Below, piece after piece: positions 16,103 to 26,592 of a stretch of DNA of 49,648 bases (position 1 is the stretch's first letter; each line of letters starts with the position of its first letter). Source of the stretch: Acidobacteriota bacterium (GTDB lineage Bacteria; Acidobacteriota; Vicinamibacteria; Vicinamibacterales; UBA8438); NCBI GenBank assembly GCA_011523845.1, contig WTFV01000103.1:1-49648 (forward strand). Reading direction: 5' to 3'. The notes under the pieces were generated by a model. It was given only the letters and a program-made list of their open reading frames with translations. It searched no databases and was not told where the DNA came from. A program made the position numbers and the translations under genes.

Positions 16103-17494
16103 GTGCTCGAGCGAGTCAGACGGATTCACATGGTGGGCATCGGCGGCATCGGCATGAGCGGCATCGCGGAGCTGCTGCAGGGCGCCGGCTACGAGGTGAC
16201 CGGGTCCGATCTGGCGTCGTCCGCGGCTACGGCCCGCCTGCGCTCGGCCGGGATTCGGGTCGCCGAGGGTCACGCGGCTGCGCACCTCGGCGAGCCGGAC
16301 GTCGTCGTGGTCTCGTCGGCCGTGCCCGGGGACAACCCCGAGCTGGAGGAGGCCGGGCGCCGCCGGATTCCCGTCGTCGGGCGCGGCGTGATGCTGGCGG
16401 AACTGACGAGGAGCAAGCGAACGGTCGCCGTGGCGGGGTCTCACGGGAAGACCACCACCACTTCCATGGTGGCTCTGGTCTTCGAAGCCGCCGGACTCGA
16501 TCCGACCGCGGTGATCGGCGGCGTGGTCGACGCCCTGGGCGGCAACGCACGTTACGGGCGCGGGCCGTTCATGGTGGTCGAGACCGACGAGAGCGACCGG
16601 TCGTTCCTGCATCTGACGCCCGAGATCGCGATTGTGACCAACGTCGACGACGAGCACCTGGAAGCGTACGATGGAGTCGCCGGACTGGTCGGCGCGGTCG
16701 GGCAGTTTGCCGGAAGCGTGCCCGAGAACGGTTGCGTGGTGGCGTGCGCGGAGGATTCGGCGGTTGCGGGGCTGGCGGCGCGCTGCCCGCGTCCCGTCGT
16801 GACGTACGGCATCGACGTGCCGTCCGCGAGCGTTCGCGCGGCGCGCGTGCGGCTCGGAACGTCCGGATCGACGGCCCGGGTGAGCGTGGACATACGCGGC
16901 CGGCGCTCGGGCCTGGACCTGCAGCTCGCGGTGCCGGGCCGCCACAACCTGCTCAACGCGCTGGCAGCCGTCGGGGTGGCGTCGTGGCTGGGCATCGCTC
17001 CCGAGACGACCGCCGGGGCGCTCCGCGGCTTCGCGGGCGTGGAGCGTCGCTACTCGCGGCGCCGCGTGTCCGGGGGCATAGAGATCGTCGACGACTACGC
17101 CCACCACCCGACGGAGATCGAGGCGGTGCTCGATACGGCCCGCCTCGGCGCGCCGGCGCGCCTGGTGGTCGTGTTCCAGCCCCACCGGTATTCCCGCACC
17201 GCTCGCCTGCTGGACCGTTTCGGGCAGGTGCTGGGGCGCGCCGACTGGCTCCTGCTCACCGAAGTGTATGCCGCGAGCGAGGCGCGTCTGGAGGGGGTCG
17301 ACGCGGCTGCCGTCGCCCGGGCGGTTCGGCGTCACTCGCCGGTCCCCATCCGGATTGCCGCCAGCCTGGAGGATGCCGCATCCCGGGTTGCCGCACTGGC
17401 GCGAGCGGGAGACGTGGTCGTCGTGCTCGGCGCCGGATCGATCGGACGGCTGGCGCCGCGCATCGTCGAATCGCTCGAGAGGCGGGGTGCGTGA
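16103..17494 (+). CDS. murC: UDP-N-acetylmuramate--L-alanine ligase MurC
   Basis: A 463-residue Mur ligase that adds the first stem residue, L-alanine. The dinucleotide-like loop HMVGIGGIGMSGIAELL is at the N-terminus, P-loop GSHGKTTTT has Lys116, and DDYAHHPTEI and FQPHRYSRT follow. The frame is open further upstream, but the GTG at 16103 has GAGGGG eight bases before it and gives the usual family N-terminus (a few residues, then RRIHxVGIGG). In many clusters murB and ddl sit after murC. Here ftsQ follows directly with a TGATG overlap. Confidence 0.95.
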   Translation: MLERVRRIHMVGIGGIGMSGIAELLQGAGYEVTGSDLASSAATARLRSAGIRVAEGHAAAHLGEPDVVVVSSAVPGDNPELEEAGRRRIPVVGRGVMLAELTRSKRTVAVAGSHGKTTTTSMVALVFEAAGLDPTAVIGGVVDALGGNARYGRGPFMVVETDESDRSFLHLTPEIAIVTNVDDEHLEAYDGVAGLVGAVGQFAGSVPENGCVVACAEDSAVAGLAARCPRPVVTYGIDVPSASVRAARVRLGTSGSTARVSVDIRGRRSGLDLQLAVPGRHNLLNALAAVGVASWLGIAPETTAGALRGFAGVERRYSRRRVSGGIEIVDDYAHHPTEIEAVLDTARLGAPARLVVVFQPHRYSRTARLLDRFGQVLGRADWLLLTEVYAASEARLEGVDAAAVARAVRRHSPVPIRIAASLEDAASRVAALARAGDVVVVLGAGSIGRLAPRIVESLERRGA

Positions 17495-18438
17495 TGGCGG
17501 TGTACGTGCGTCCCGAACCCAGTTTTCGTCGCGCCTACGTGCAGCCGGCGCCACGCCGCTGGCTGGAGCGTCGCCTCGAGCTCCTGCTGCACCTGACCCT
17601 GTTGCTCGCTGCGGTGGCCGGCGGCGCGTGGTCGCTGGATGCCCTGAGGCGGGCCGACTTCCTGCGTATCGACGCCATCAGCGTGGAGGGAAACCGACGG
17701 CTGTCTCCCGGAGAGGTGGCAGGACTGGTCGGCCGGCTGCGTGGCCAGAACCTGCTGGTCGCCGACCTCGACGCGGGGCGCGCGAGCCTGCTGGCGTCCG
17801 GTTGGATCCGCGAGGCGATGCTGCGGCGCGTGCTGCCCTCCGCGGTGCACGTCACGCTGGATGAACGCGAGCCGGTCGGACTGGGTCGCTTCGGCTCCCG
17901 GTTGTTTCTCGTCGATGCGACGGGCCACGTCATCGACGAGTTCGGTCCCCGGTTTGCCGATCTCGACCTGCCGATCATCGACGGGCTGTCCCCCGGCGAC
18001 GGTTCGGCCGTCGACGCGCGCCGTGCGGGGCTTGCGGCGCGCCTGATCGCGGCCGTCGGCGCGGAACCCGACCTCGCGACCCGCGTCTCGCAGGTGGATG
18101 TGCGCAATCCCCACGACGCGGTCGTGCTGCTGAGCGGGGACCCGGTTCGGATTCACCTCGGCGAGCGGCAGTTCGCGGCGCGCCTCCGGACCTATCTGGA
18201 CATCGTGCAGGAACTCCGGGAGGCCGTGCCCGAGATCGACTACGTCGACGTGCGTTTCGACCGCAAGGTGTACGTCGGCCCGGCGGACGACTCGGCGCGG
18301 GGCCGCCGCGCCGAGTCGCGTCGCAGGGCGACGGACCCGCCGACCTCGCACGCCCCGCGAGGTCCGGCGTCGATCCGGGTGATGGCCGGAATGGGGATCG
18401 CAGCGGAGAGCGGTCAACGGAGGCAGCGTGGCACGTAG
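17494..18438 (+). CDS. ftsQ: Cell division protein FtsQ
   Basis: A 314-residue bitopic divisome protein. It has a basic cytoplasmic tail, one transmembrane helix (about 28-50), a POTRA domain starting FLRIDAISVEGNRRLSPGEVAGLVG (about 56-80), then the FtsQ beta domain ending near VDVRFDRKVYV. FtsQ links FtsA and FtsK arrival to the FtsL-FtsB complex in the periplasm. The last 45 residues after the beta domain are Arg/Ser/Pro-rich and unlike the family core. The start overlaps the murC stop by one base, and the end overlaps ftsA by 11. Confidence 0.93.
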   Translation: MAVYVRPEPSFRRAYVQPAPRRWLERRLELLLHLTLLLAAVAGGAWSLDALRRADFLRIDAISVEGNRRLSPGEVAGLVGRLRGQNLLVADLDAGRASLLASGWIREAMLRRVLPSAVHVTLDEREPVGLGRFGSRLFLVDATGHVIDEFGPRFADLDLPIIDGLSPGDGSAVDARRAGLAARLIAAVGAEPDLATRVSQVDVRNPHDAVVLLSGDPVRIHLGERQFAARLRTYLDIVQELREAVPEIDYVDVRFDRKVYVGPADDSARGRRAESRRRATDPPTSHAPRGPASIRVMAGMGIAAESGQRRQRGT

Positions 18439-19663
18439 GGAACAGTACCTGGTCGGACTCGACGTGGGCACGTCCAAGGTCGCCGCCATCGTCGCGGAGG
18501 CGATGCAGGACGGGAGCGTCGACATCATCGGCATCGGGGTCGCCGACGCGCACGGCATCCGCCGCGGGGTCGTCGTCAACCTGGAGACGGCGGTCGAGTC
18601 GATCAAGAAGGCGATCGAGGAGGCCGAGCTCACCGCCGGCGTCGAGATCGACACGGTGCACCTCGCCCTGTCCGGCAGCCACGTCAAGGCATTCAACAGC
18701 CGGGGCGTCGTGGCGGTCGCCGGGCAGAATCGCGAGATCTCGCGTCAGGACGTCCGGCGCGCGATAGAGGCCGCGAAGGCCGTCTCGCTGCCGAACGGAC
18801 GCGAGGTCCTGCATACGCTGCCGCAGGACTTCGTGGTGGATGAACAGGACGGCATCGGGGCGCCGATCGGAATGACCGGGGCGCGCCTCGAGGTCAACGT
18901 CCACATCGTGACCGGGAGCACGTCCACCACGCAGAATCTCGTCACCTGCGTCAACCGGGCCGGGGTCACCGTGGCCGCGACCGTGCTCGGGCAGCTCGCC
19001 GCCGCCGAGGCCGTTCTCACCCCGGACGAGAAGGAGCTCGGCGTGGCGCTGGTGGACATCGGCGGCGGCACTACCGACTTTGCGGTCTTCGAGCGCGGCA
19101 GCCTCTGGCACACCGGCGCGATCGCGCTCGGGGGTGACCATTTCACCAACGACATCGCGGTCGGCCTGCGAACCCCGATCCCGCAGGCGGAGAAGACGAA
19201 GCGCCGCAGCGGCTGCGCCCTGACCGCGCTGGTCGACGAGGATCAGACGGTCGAGATCGCCAGCGTCGGCGGTCGCCAGCCGCGAATCATGTCGCGCCGC
19301 ATCCTGGCCGACGTCCTGCAGCCGCGCGCGGAGGAGGTCTTCCACCAGCTCTGGGACGAGATCCAGCACCGCGGGTACGAGGGCGCCCTGCACTCCGGAA
19401 TCGTGCTGACCGGCGGCGGCTCCATGCTCGATGGAATGCCGGAGATCGCAGACCAGATATTCGACATGCCGATTCGCCGCGGCTGTCCGGTGGGCGTGGG
19501 CGGCTTGACGGATCACGTCAACGATCCCGCGTTCGCGACCGCGGTCGGGTTGATCATGTATTCCAACCGGCACCAGATGGCCGATCAGGATCGGTTGGCC
19601 GGCGGCGCCCTGAGCAGGTTGGCCGGTCGACTGCGGATCCTGTTCAAGGGTTTCTTCTCATAG
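18428..19663 (+). CDS. ftsA: Cell division protein FtsA
   Basis: A 411-residue actin-like ATPase that tethers FtsZ to the membrane. The phosphate-1 loop [16 protein letters not shown] is at the start. The [14 protein letters not shown] subdomain 1[14 protein letters not shown] phosphate-2 loop and [11 protein letters not shown] adenosine motif are present. The C-terminal [16 protein letters not shown] is the expected amphipathic membrane-targeting helix. It starts at GTG 18428, with GGAGG four bases upstream inside the end of ftsQ. ftsZ follows after 17 bp. Confidence 0.97.
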   Translation: MARREQYLVGLDVGTSKVAAIVAEAMQDGSVDIIGIGVADAHGIRRGVVVNLETAVESIKKAIEEAELTAGVEIDTVHLALSGSHVKAFNSRGVVAVAGQNREISRQDVRRAIEAAKAVSLPNGREVLHTLPQDFVVDEQDGIGAPIGMTGARLEVNVHIVTGSTSTTQNLVTCVNRAGVTVAATVLGQLAAAEAVLTPDEKELGVALVDIGGGTTDFAVFERGSLWHTGAIALGGDHFTNDIAVGLRTPIPQAEKTKRRSGCALTALVDEDQTVEIASVGGRQPRIMSRRILADVLQPRAEEVFHQLWDEIQHRGYEGALHSGIVLTGGGSMLDGMPEIADQIFDMPIRRGCPVGVGGLTDHVNDPAFATAVGLIMYSNRHQMADQDRLAGGALSRLAGRLRILFKGFFS

Positions 19664-19680
19664 CGGCGAAGGAGGAAGGA

Positions 19681-20973
19681 ATGGAGGATAGCGGCAGAAT
19701 CCTGTCCGGGTCCGAGTCGTCGTCAGACGGGGATCTCCGACTGACGCTGGAGGATACCGTTCGAGCCGGAGCCCGGATCAAGGTCATCGGCGTGGGGGGC
19801 GGCGGGAGCAACGCGGTCGGCCGGATGGTGGCCGGGGGCGTGAGAGGCGTCGACTTCATCGTCGCCAACACGGACGCACAGGCGTTGGCCCAGAACGGGG
19901 CTCCGGTCCGGTTGCAGATCGGGGCGAAGGTGACGAGCGGTCTCGGAGCCGGCGCGGACCCCAACGTCGGCCGTCAGGCCGCGCTCGAGGACACCGAGCA
20001 GTTGATCAGCGCGCTCAGCGGCGCGGACATGGTGTTCGTGACGGCCGGGCTCGGGGGTGGGACCGGCACCGGCGCCGCACCGGTGGTTGCCTCGCTGGCG
20101 AGCGAACTCGGCGCGCTGACCATCGCCGTCGTCACGAAGCCCTTCCGGTTCGAGGGAAGGCGGAGGGCGGTGCAGGCCGAGCGGGGACTCGAGGACCTTC
20201 GCGCGGCGGTCGACACGGTCATCGCCATTCCCAACGAGCGCCTGCTGGGGCACATCGAGCAGACGACGAGCCTGACGGATGCGTTCGTACTCGCCGATGA
20301 CGTCCTGCACCAGGCCATCCGGGGCATCTCCGATCTGATTCTCGTGCCCGGCATGATCAATCTCGACTTCGCCGACGTGAAGACCATCATGTCCGGCATG
20401 GGGATGGCCATCATGGGGACGGGCCACGGCGAAGGCAAGGACCGCGCCGTGGAGGCTGCGAACCGGGCCATCGCGAGCCCACTGATCGAGGAAGCCCAGG
20501 TCGAGGGGGCGCGGGGCGTCATCATCAACATCACCGGTGGCTCCGACCTGTCCATGCTGGAGGTGAGCCAGGCGACGATGATCATCCACGAGGCGGCGCA
20601 CGAGGACGCCAACATCATCTTCGGCGCGGTCGTCGATCCGGTCATGGACGGGAAGGTCAAGATCACCGTCATCGCGACGGACTTCGAGGGTCTCGGGGGG
20701 CGCAAGGCGGCTTCCTCGGCGACCGAGACCCCCGTCGACCTCCAGACGTATGCCAGTCAGCGGCAGGAGGACGCCGCACCGATGGCCGTCGCCGCGGCCG
20801 GAGGGGGCGGCATAACGATGTCGCGGCGGACGACGATCGAGTTTTCCCCCCCGGCCGGTTCGATCGGCGACTCCGATGACGCCGACGAGGGCTCCGCCGA
20901 CGGGGACTCCGATGCCGACGAAGGCGGGCCCGAGACGCTTCCGGCGTTTCTGCGCCCGCCGTCCGACGAGTAG
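19681..20973 (+). CDS. ftsZ: Cell division protein FtsZ
   Basis: A 430-residue tubulin homologue that forms the division ring. GTP-binding GGGGSNAV is near residue 39, the tubulin signature GGGTGTG at 125-131, and the T7 loop around [13 protein letters not shown] near 230. The C-terminal linker is unusually acidic (repeated Asp/Glu/Ser/Gly, about 394-415) and ends in LPAFLRPP, the conserved tail that binds FtsA. A perfect AAGGAGG (19669-19675) sits five bases before the ATG, which suggests strong translation. It is the last gene of the cluster. Confidence 0.98.
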   Translation: MEDSGRILSGSESSSDGDLRLTLEDTVRAGARIKVIGVGGGGSNAVGRMVAGGVRGVDFIVANTDAQALAQNGAPVRLQIGAKVTSGLGAGADPNVGRQAALEDTEQLISALSGADMVFVTAGLGGGTGTGAAPVVASLASELGALTIAVVTKPFRFEGRRRAVQAERGLEDLRAAVDTVIAIPNERLLGHIEQTTSLTDAFVLADDVLHQAIRGISDLILVPGMINLDFADVKTIMSGMGMAIMGTGHGEGKDRAVEAANRAIASPLIEEAQVEGARGVIINITGGSDLSMLEVSQATMIIHEAAHEDANIIFGAVVDPVMDGKVKITVIATDFEGLGGRKAASSATETPVDLQTYASQRQEDAAPMAVAAAGGGGITMSRRTTIEFSPPAGSIGDSDDADEGSADGDSDADEGGPETLPAFLRPPSDE

Positions 20974-21194
20974 CGCGTCGGCGCCGGCGGCCCGGAACCA
21001 CGGCGCCGCGGACGTCGACCGGCCGGTAGCCTGCCCGGAGTCGCCTCCGGTCAGCTTCGTTCGCGCATCTGGTCGTACGCCCTGCCGATGGCGTCCCGCA
21101 GCGCGTCGGTGGAGCCGGCGTCGGAACCCGGACGCGGGAGGACGAACCGCCGGCGCCGCGTCGCCGGCGCAACCGCCGTTGCGGAAACCGGGGG
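20974..21194. other. Convergent intergenic region with hairpin and in-frame tail after acpS
   Basis: 221 bp between ftsZ and the convergent RNase H-AcpS gene. A stem CGCCGGCG (21148-21155) pairs with an identical palindromic copy (21162-21169) around a 6-nt loop. It could end transcripts from both sides but lacks a T-tract. On the minus strand the frame of acpS stays open for 47 codons beyond its TGA, ending with TGA at 21051-21053. The last part reads STDALRDAIGRAYDQMRERS and is helix-like. No start codon is evident for it as a separate gene. Confidence 0.4.
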
Positions 21195-22025
21195 TCAGCG
21201 GCCGAGCAGGATCACCTGGGCGACGGCCAGCGCGCGCGAGTGCGTCATCGTGAGCAGCGCGCCGGTTGCGCCGAGCGTCTCGAAACGCCGCCGTGCGCCG
21301 CCATGCAACCGCAGTTGCGGCGGGCCGCCGGCCCTGACGACCTCCACGTCCCGCCAGAGCACCCCGCGGGACCGCCCCGTGCCGAGCGCCTTCATCGCCG
21401 CCTCCTTGGCGGAGAAGCGCGCGGCGAGGTGCTGGGCGGGCATCCGGCGGCGCAGACAGTAGGCGGCCTCGTCCTCGGTGAAGATGCGCCTGATGAAGCG
21501 GTCGCCGTAACGCGTTGCGATATCTTCGACGCGAGCCACTTCCTCGATGTCGATGCCGATGCCGACGACGAGGTCGCCGCGGCCTACGTTCGCGGCCGGG
21601 AGCGGTCGCGCCGGGCTCTCCGCGGCGCCGTCCATCGCGGCGTTGGCGAGGGCGTCCGCCCGCCGGTTCCGTTCGCGCGGCACGTGCTCGAACCGGACGC
21701 GCCCCAGTCGGCTTGCGAGCTCGCCCGCGCGGGCGTGCAGGGCCGCGAGCTCGGGCTGCCTGACGCGGTACTCGCCCCGCATCTGACGCGTCAGCAGCTC
21801 GGAGTCGGAGCGGATGGTTGCGTCGCGGCGTCCGTTCGCCACGAGGTATTCCAGGGCGGCGATCAGCCCGCGGTACTCCGCGCCGTTGCTGGTGGCCGCG
21901 TCGATCGCGCCGTTCAGCTCGTCGATGACCCGGCCGTCCTCGTCCTCGATGCTGACGCCGTAGCCGGCCGGACCCGGATTCCCGCGGGAGCCTCCATCGA
22001 CGTAGGCGATCACACGAACCGTCAT
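21195..22025 (-). CDS. RNase H-like domain fused to holo-ACP synthase AcpS
   Basis: A 276-residue two-domain protein. Residues 1-130 are an RNase HI/RVT_3-type fold with YVDGGSRGNPG (Asp10), NGAEYRGL (Glu50), RSDSELL (Asp74) and RADALAN (Asp124), a complete catalytic set for cutting RNA in RNA-DNA hybrids. Residues 150-276 are AcpS, which moves 4'-phosphopantetheine from CoA to acyl carrier protein: GIGIDIEEV (Asp159) and FSAKEAAMKALGTG (Glu208). The linker (131-150) is Ala/Pro-rich. One frame without a stop spans both. An internal ATG (Met131) could also give AcpS alone. I know RNase H fused to a phosphatase in mycobacteria, but not this pairing. Confidence 0.88.
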   Translation of the reverse strand: MTVRVIAYVDGGSRGNPGPAGYGVSIEDEDGRVIDELNGAIDAATSNGAEYRGLIAALEYLVANGRRDATIRSDSELLTRQMRGEYRVRQPELAALHARAGELASRLGRVRFEHVPRERNRRADALANAAMDGAAESPARPLPAANVGRGDLVVGIGIDIEEVARVEDIATRYGDRFIRRIFTEDEAAYCLRRRMPAQHLAARFSAKEAAMKALGTGRSRGVLWRDVEVVRAGGPPQLRLHGGARRRFETLGATGALLTMTHSRALAVAQVILLGR

Positions 22026-22053
22026 GCCGGTGTGAAGTCCGCTCCAGCGGGGA

Positions 22054-22785
22054 TCACGAAGGTCGAGGGGACGCGTCCGCTTCGATCGGATAGTAGAGGA
22101 TGCGCCGGCAACTCTCGCACTGAATCAACCTCTGGTTCAACCGCACGTCGTTGTAGAGCTGCGGCCGGAGCCGGACCTGGCAGGACCCGCAGCGGCCGTC
22201 GTGCACCGCGCCGACCGCGATGCCCCTGCGGCCGCGAATCAGGATATCGAAGGTGTCCAGCAGGGCCGGAGGGAGGTCCGCCACGAGCGCCGCGCGATCT
22301 CCGGCGTAGCTGTCCACCCGGCCCCGGGAACGGTCGCGGTCCTGCTCGAGCCGGCGTTGTTCCTCGCCGACCACCGTCTCCTCCTCCGCCAGGGTCGTCC
22401 GCAGCCGGTCGATGTCGGCGGACAGCTCGTCGGCCTCGAGCATGCCTTCGAGTATCCGATCCTCGAGGCGCTGGATCTCCGCGTTCGCGCCGGCGATCTC
22501 CGACTGCACGGCGTGGTACTCCTTGTTGGTCTTGACCGCCATCAACTGGTCCTTGAACCGCGTCAGTCGGCTCTGCACGGCGGCGACGTCCTTCTCCAGG
22601 TTCCGGCGCGCCGCCCGGTGTTCCGCGAGCCTTCCCTCGGCGGCCTCGAGCCGGCCGGCGTGCTCGCCCAGCCGCGCGGCGAGCGCCGCGCGCTGCGCGG
22701 GGAAGGCCTCGATGGCCAGCCTGGCTCTGTCGACGGCGGTTTCGAGTTCCTGCAGGCGAATCAGTCGTTCGAGGTCGGGAAGCAT
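22054..22785 (-). CDS. Coiled-coil C4-type zinc ribbon protein
   Basis: A 243-residue protein with a long Glu/Arg/Leu-rich coiled coil (about 8-170) and a C-terminal zinc ribbon with two CxxC pairs (CGSC and CESC). This is the layout of the conserved C4-type zinc ribbon family (DUF164/CdsZ-like). The biochemical role is poorly established. VKTNKEYHAVQSEI in the middle of the coil is a well-kept family segment. The start at 22785 is the first Met that begins the coil. The frame runs upstream through a terminator and tRNA, so longer versions are artefacts. It is 28 bp before the RNase H-AcpS gene and probably co-transcribed with it. Confidence 0.85.
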   Translation of the reverse strand: MLPDLERLIRLQELETAVDRARLAIEAFPAQRAALAARLGEHAGRLEAAEGRLAEHRAARRNLEKDVAAVQSRLTRFKDQLMAVKTNKEYHAVQSEIAGANAEIQRLEDRILEGMLEADELSADIDRLRTTLAEEETVVGEEQRRLEQDRDRSRGRVDSYAGDRAALVADLPPALLDTFDILIRGRRGIAVGAVHDGRCGSCQVRLRPQLYNDVRLNQRLIQCESCRRILYYPIEADASPRPS

Positions 22786-22798
22786 GGAATCAGGCAAC

Positions 22799-22822
22799 AA
22801 AAAAGCCCCGCACCGGCGGGGC
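22799..22822 (-). terminator. Rho-independent terminator after the tRNA
   Basis: On the minus strand GCCCCGC (22822-22816), loop CGGT and GCGGGGC (22811-22805) form a 7-bp GC stem followed at once by six T (22804-22799). It lies 48 bp past the tRNA and ends the rpoD-tRNA transcript. It also sits just before the zinc-ribbon gene, which therefore needs its own promoter or readthrough. Confidence 0.9.
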
Positions 22823-22869
22823 CTGTTTCTCCGGGCGCGCGGCGGTCCTGCCGTGCGCGACGGATGGGA

Positions 22870-22945
22870 TGGTGGGCCCACCAGGATTCGAACCTGGGAC
22901 AGGCCGGTTATGAGCCGGCGGCTCTGACCGCTGAGCTATGGGCCC
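22870..22945 (-). tRNA. tRNA with CAU anticodon (tRNA-Ile2 favoured over tRNA-Met)
   Basis: A complete 76-nt cloverleaf with encoded CCA. The acceptor GGGCCCA pairs with TGGGCCC, D stem GCTC/GAGC, anticodon stem GCCGG/CCGGC around CTCATAA, and T stem CCAGG/CCTGG around TTCGAAT. The anticodon is CAT. The C4-G69 and C5-G68 pairs and the GGCTCATAACC anticodon arm resemble tRNA-Ile2, whose C34 is changed to lysidine by TilS. Elongator Met cannot be ruled out. It is not initiator Met, because position 1-72 is a G-C pair. It lies 12 bp after rpoD. Confidence 0.93.
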
Positions 22946-22957
22946 CGGAACGGGCAC

Positions 22958-24667
<1,710 letters not shown>

Positions 24668-24752
24668 CCCGTCACCTCGTGCGGTCGGCTTGCCGTTGCG
24701 GATCAGTGCGTCACGCCGGACCTTCGCCGCCAGGGGACGCACCACGCAGGAG

Positions 24753-24758
24753 ATTGTA
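24753..24758 (-). promoter_or_regulatory. Possible -10 element upstream of rpoD
   Basis: TACAAT on the minus strand, inside TATACAAT, lies about 86 bp before the rpoD ATG in the 153-bp dnaG-rpoD gap. No convincing -35 is seen at 16-18 bp. A small hairpin (CGCGCG arms, 24802-24807 and 24815-24820) follows the dnaG stop, so rpoD may have both readthrough and its own transcript. Confidence 0.4.
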
Positions 24759-24820
24759 TATGGCGGCGCTCCATCGTGCTCGGGGCTGCGCAGACCCGAG
24801 CCGCGCGTGGAGTCCGCGCG

Positions 24821-26584
24821 TCATCCGGCGAGTTCCTCGATGCGCTGAAGAAGGTCCTTCTTGCGCGCCCAGAGGGCGTCGATCTCGCTGAGCGCGTCGG
24901 GCGAGCCGTCCCGCTGGCGACGGTCGATTGCTTCCTGAAGCGCCTCCCGCTCCCGGTCGTAGCGCCGCTTCCGCAACTCGATCCCGCAGTCCTCGACGCC
25001 GGCCGCCGCCACCGACTCCTGCTCGATGGTCCGCACCAGCTCCGCGTCCTCCTCGTCCAGCCGCTCGCGGAGCGTCTCGGGAGCCCCCTCGGCGGGCACT
25101 GTCGCGAGCGACCGGGCGGCGCTCAGGATGCGGGTCGTCTGGAGACCCTCGAGGTCGGCCGGCTCCAGGCCCGAGAGCACGGACTGCGCCGCCGCCGTCC
25201 TGTGCATCATCGCCCAGATCAGGCCCTTCTCGGCGGGCAGAAGCGCGGTCTGCGCCGTGCGGATGTCGGAACGCACCGCGGAGCGGTTCGGTGTCGCTCC
25301 CTCCCGGACCTCGGCACGGAACATGCCCTCGGGAACCTGCGCCCGGTGCTCGACCCGATCCAGGAAGTCGTCCCGCAGGACCGGATCGCGGATGGCCTGC
25401 GCAACCGGCTTCATCCGGTCGAGCAGGGCGCGCCGCTCCTGCGCACGGGAGAGATCGCGTTCGGCCGACGCACGGTCGAGCACGTCCTCGAGGTACGGAC
25501 GCGAGGTCCGCAGGCGCTCGCGATACGCTTCGCCGCCGTGCCCCCGGACGTACCCGTCGGGGTCGTCGCCGGGAGGAAGCTGGACGACGTTGACCTGGAA
25601 GCCGTGGGCGAGCAGCAGCTCGCCCGACCGGGCGGCGGCGCCCTCGCCGGCCGAGTCGGGGTCGAAGCTCAGCAGCGTCCTGGAGCAGAAGCGCCGCAGC
25701 AGCCGGACGTGACGCTCGGTCAGCGCCGTGCCGCACGTGGCGACGACCGGCTTCACGCCCGCCTGCACGAGCTGGGCAAGGTCGAAGTACCCCTCGACGA
25801 GGACGGCGTAGCCGGCCTCCCGCACCGCCTGCCTCGTCAGATGCAGCCCGTACAGCGTCCGCCCCTTCGCGTAGAGGGGCGTCTCCGGCGAGTTGAGATA
25901 CTTCGGCTCCTGGTCGGCGGCAAGCGCCCGTCCCCCGAACGCGATGACCGAGCCGGTCTCGCGCGCGATGGGGATCATCAGCCGGTTGCGGAACCTGTCG
26001 TACGGTCTTCCACCGTCGCGTCGGCTGACGAGTCCGCTCTTGAGCAGCAGCTCGATCGGCTGTCCCCGATCCTGCAGGTGGCGGGTCAGCCCTCCTCCGG
26101 GCGGCGCGTACCCCAGCGCGAGACGCTCCACCGTCTCCGGCGCCAGATCCCGCGCTTCGAGATAGCGGCGGGCGCCGGTCCCCGCCGCGGCGCGAAGCTG
26201 CGCGCGGAAGTACTCGTCGGCGAGCTCGTGCACCTTGAGCAGCGCCTCCCGTTCCGCGACCGCCTCCCCGTCGCGCTCCGGGTCGTCCGATTCGGGGACC
26301 CGCAACCCGAACCGCTGGGCCAGCACCTGCACGGCCTCGGGAAAGCTGAGCTTCTCGTGGAGCTCGACGAACTTGACCACGTCGCCGCCGGTCGCGCAGC
26401 CGAAGCAGTGGAAGAAGCCCTTGTCGCGGTTGACGTGGAAGCTGGGCGTCTTCTCCCGGTGAAACGGGCAGAGTCCCTTGTACGTGCTGCCTGCCTGCTT
26501 CAGGGTCACGACGTCCTGGACCACGAGGACGATGTCGGCCTGCGCCTTCAGATCGTCGATGAACCCGGGGGAGAAGCGCGCCAT
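24821..26584 (-). CDS. dnaG: DNA primase DnaG
   Basis: A 587-residue primase that makes RNA primers for replication. The N-terminal zinc ribbon is complete: CPFH (Cys39, His42) and CFGC (Cys60, Cys63). The TOPRIM catalytic core includes VLVEGYFDLAQLVQAG and SFDPDSAGEGAA. The C-terminal part (about 420-587) is the less conserved helicase-interaction region. It starts at the ATG at 26584, nine bases after the mutS2 stop (26593). The upstream in-frame codons belong to mutS2. Neighbours mutS2 and rpoD suggest one operon. Confidence 0.97.
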   Translation of the reverse strand: MARFSPGFIDDLKAQADIVLVVQDVVTLKQAGSTYKGLCPFHREKTPSFHVNRDKGFFHCFGCATGGDVVKFVELHEKLSFPEAVQVLAQRFGLRVPESDDPERDGEAVAEREALLKVHELADEYFRAQLRAAAGTGARRYLEARDLAPETVERLALGYAPPGGGLTRHLQDRGQPIELLLKSGLVSRRDGGRPYDRFRNRLMIPIARETGSVIAFGGRALAADQEPKYLNSPETPLYAKGRTLYGLHLTRQAVREAGYAVLVEGYFDLAQLVQAGVKPVVATCGTALTERHVRLLRRFCSRTLLSFDPDSAGEGAAARSGELLLAHGFQVNVVQLPPGDDPDGYVRGHGGEAYRERLRTSRPYLEDVLDRASAERDLSRAQERRALLDRMKPVAQAIRDPVLRDDFLDRVEHRAQVPEGMFRAEVREGATPNRSAVRSDIRTAQTALLPAEKGLIWAMMHRTAAAQSVLSGLEPADLEGLQTTRILSAARSLATVPAEGAPETLRERLDEEDAELVRTIEQESVAAAGVEDCGIELRKRRYDREREALQEAIDRRQRDGSPDALSEIDALWARKKDLLQRIEELAG

Positions 26585-26592
26585 GCGAGCCC

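Noticed and set aside
20669..21172. A minus-strand protein downstream of ftsZ
   Set aside because: This Arg-rich frame is antisense to the ftsZ linker and has no ribosome site or domain. Only the separate acpS-frame tail was noted.
22786..22881. Longer start of the zinc-ribbon gene
   Set aside because: The extension reads through the terminator and into the tRNA 3' end, so it cannot be natural coding sequence.
22870..22945. Initiator tRNA-fMet
   Set aside because: It has a paired G1-C72, while initiator tRNA has an unpaired C1. It is an elongator Met or Ile2.
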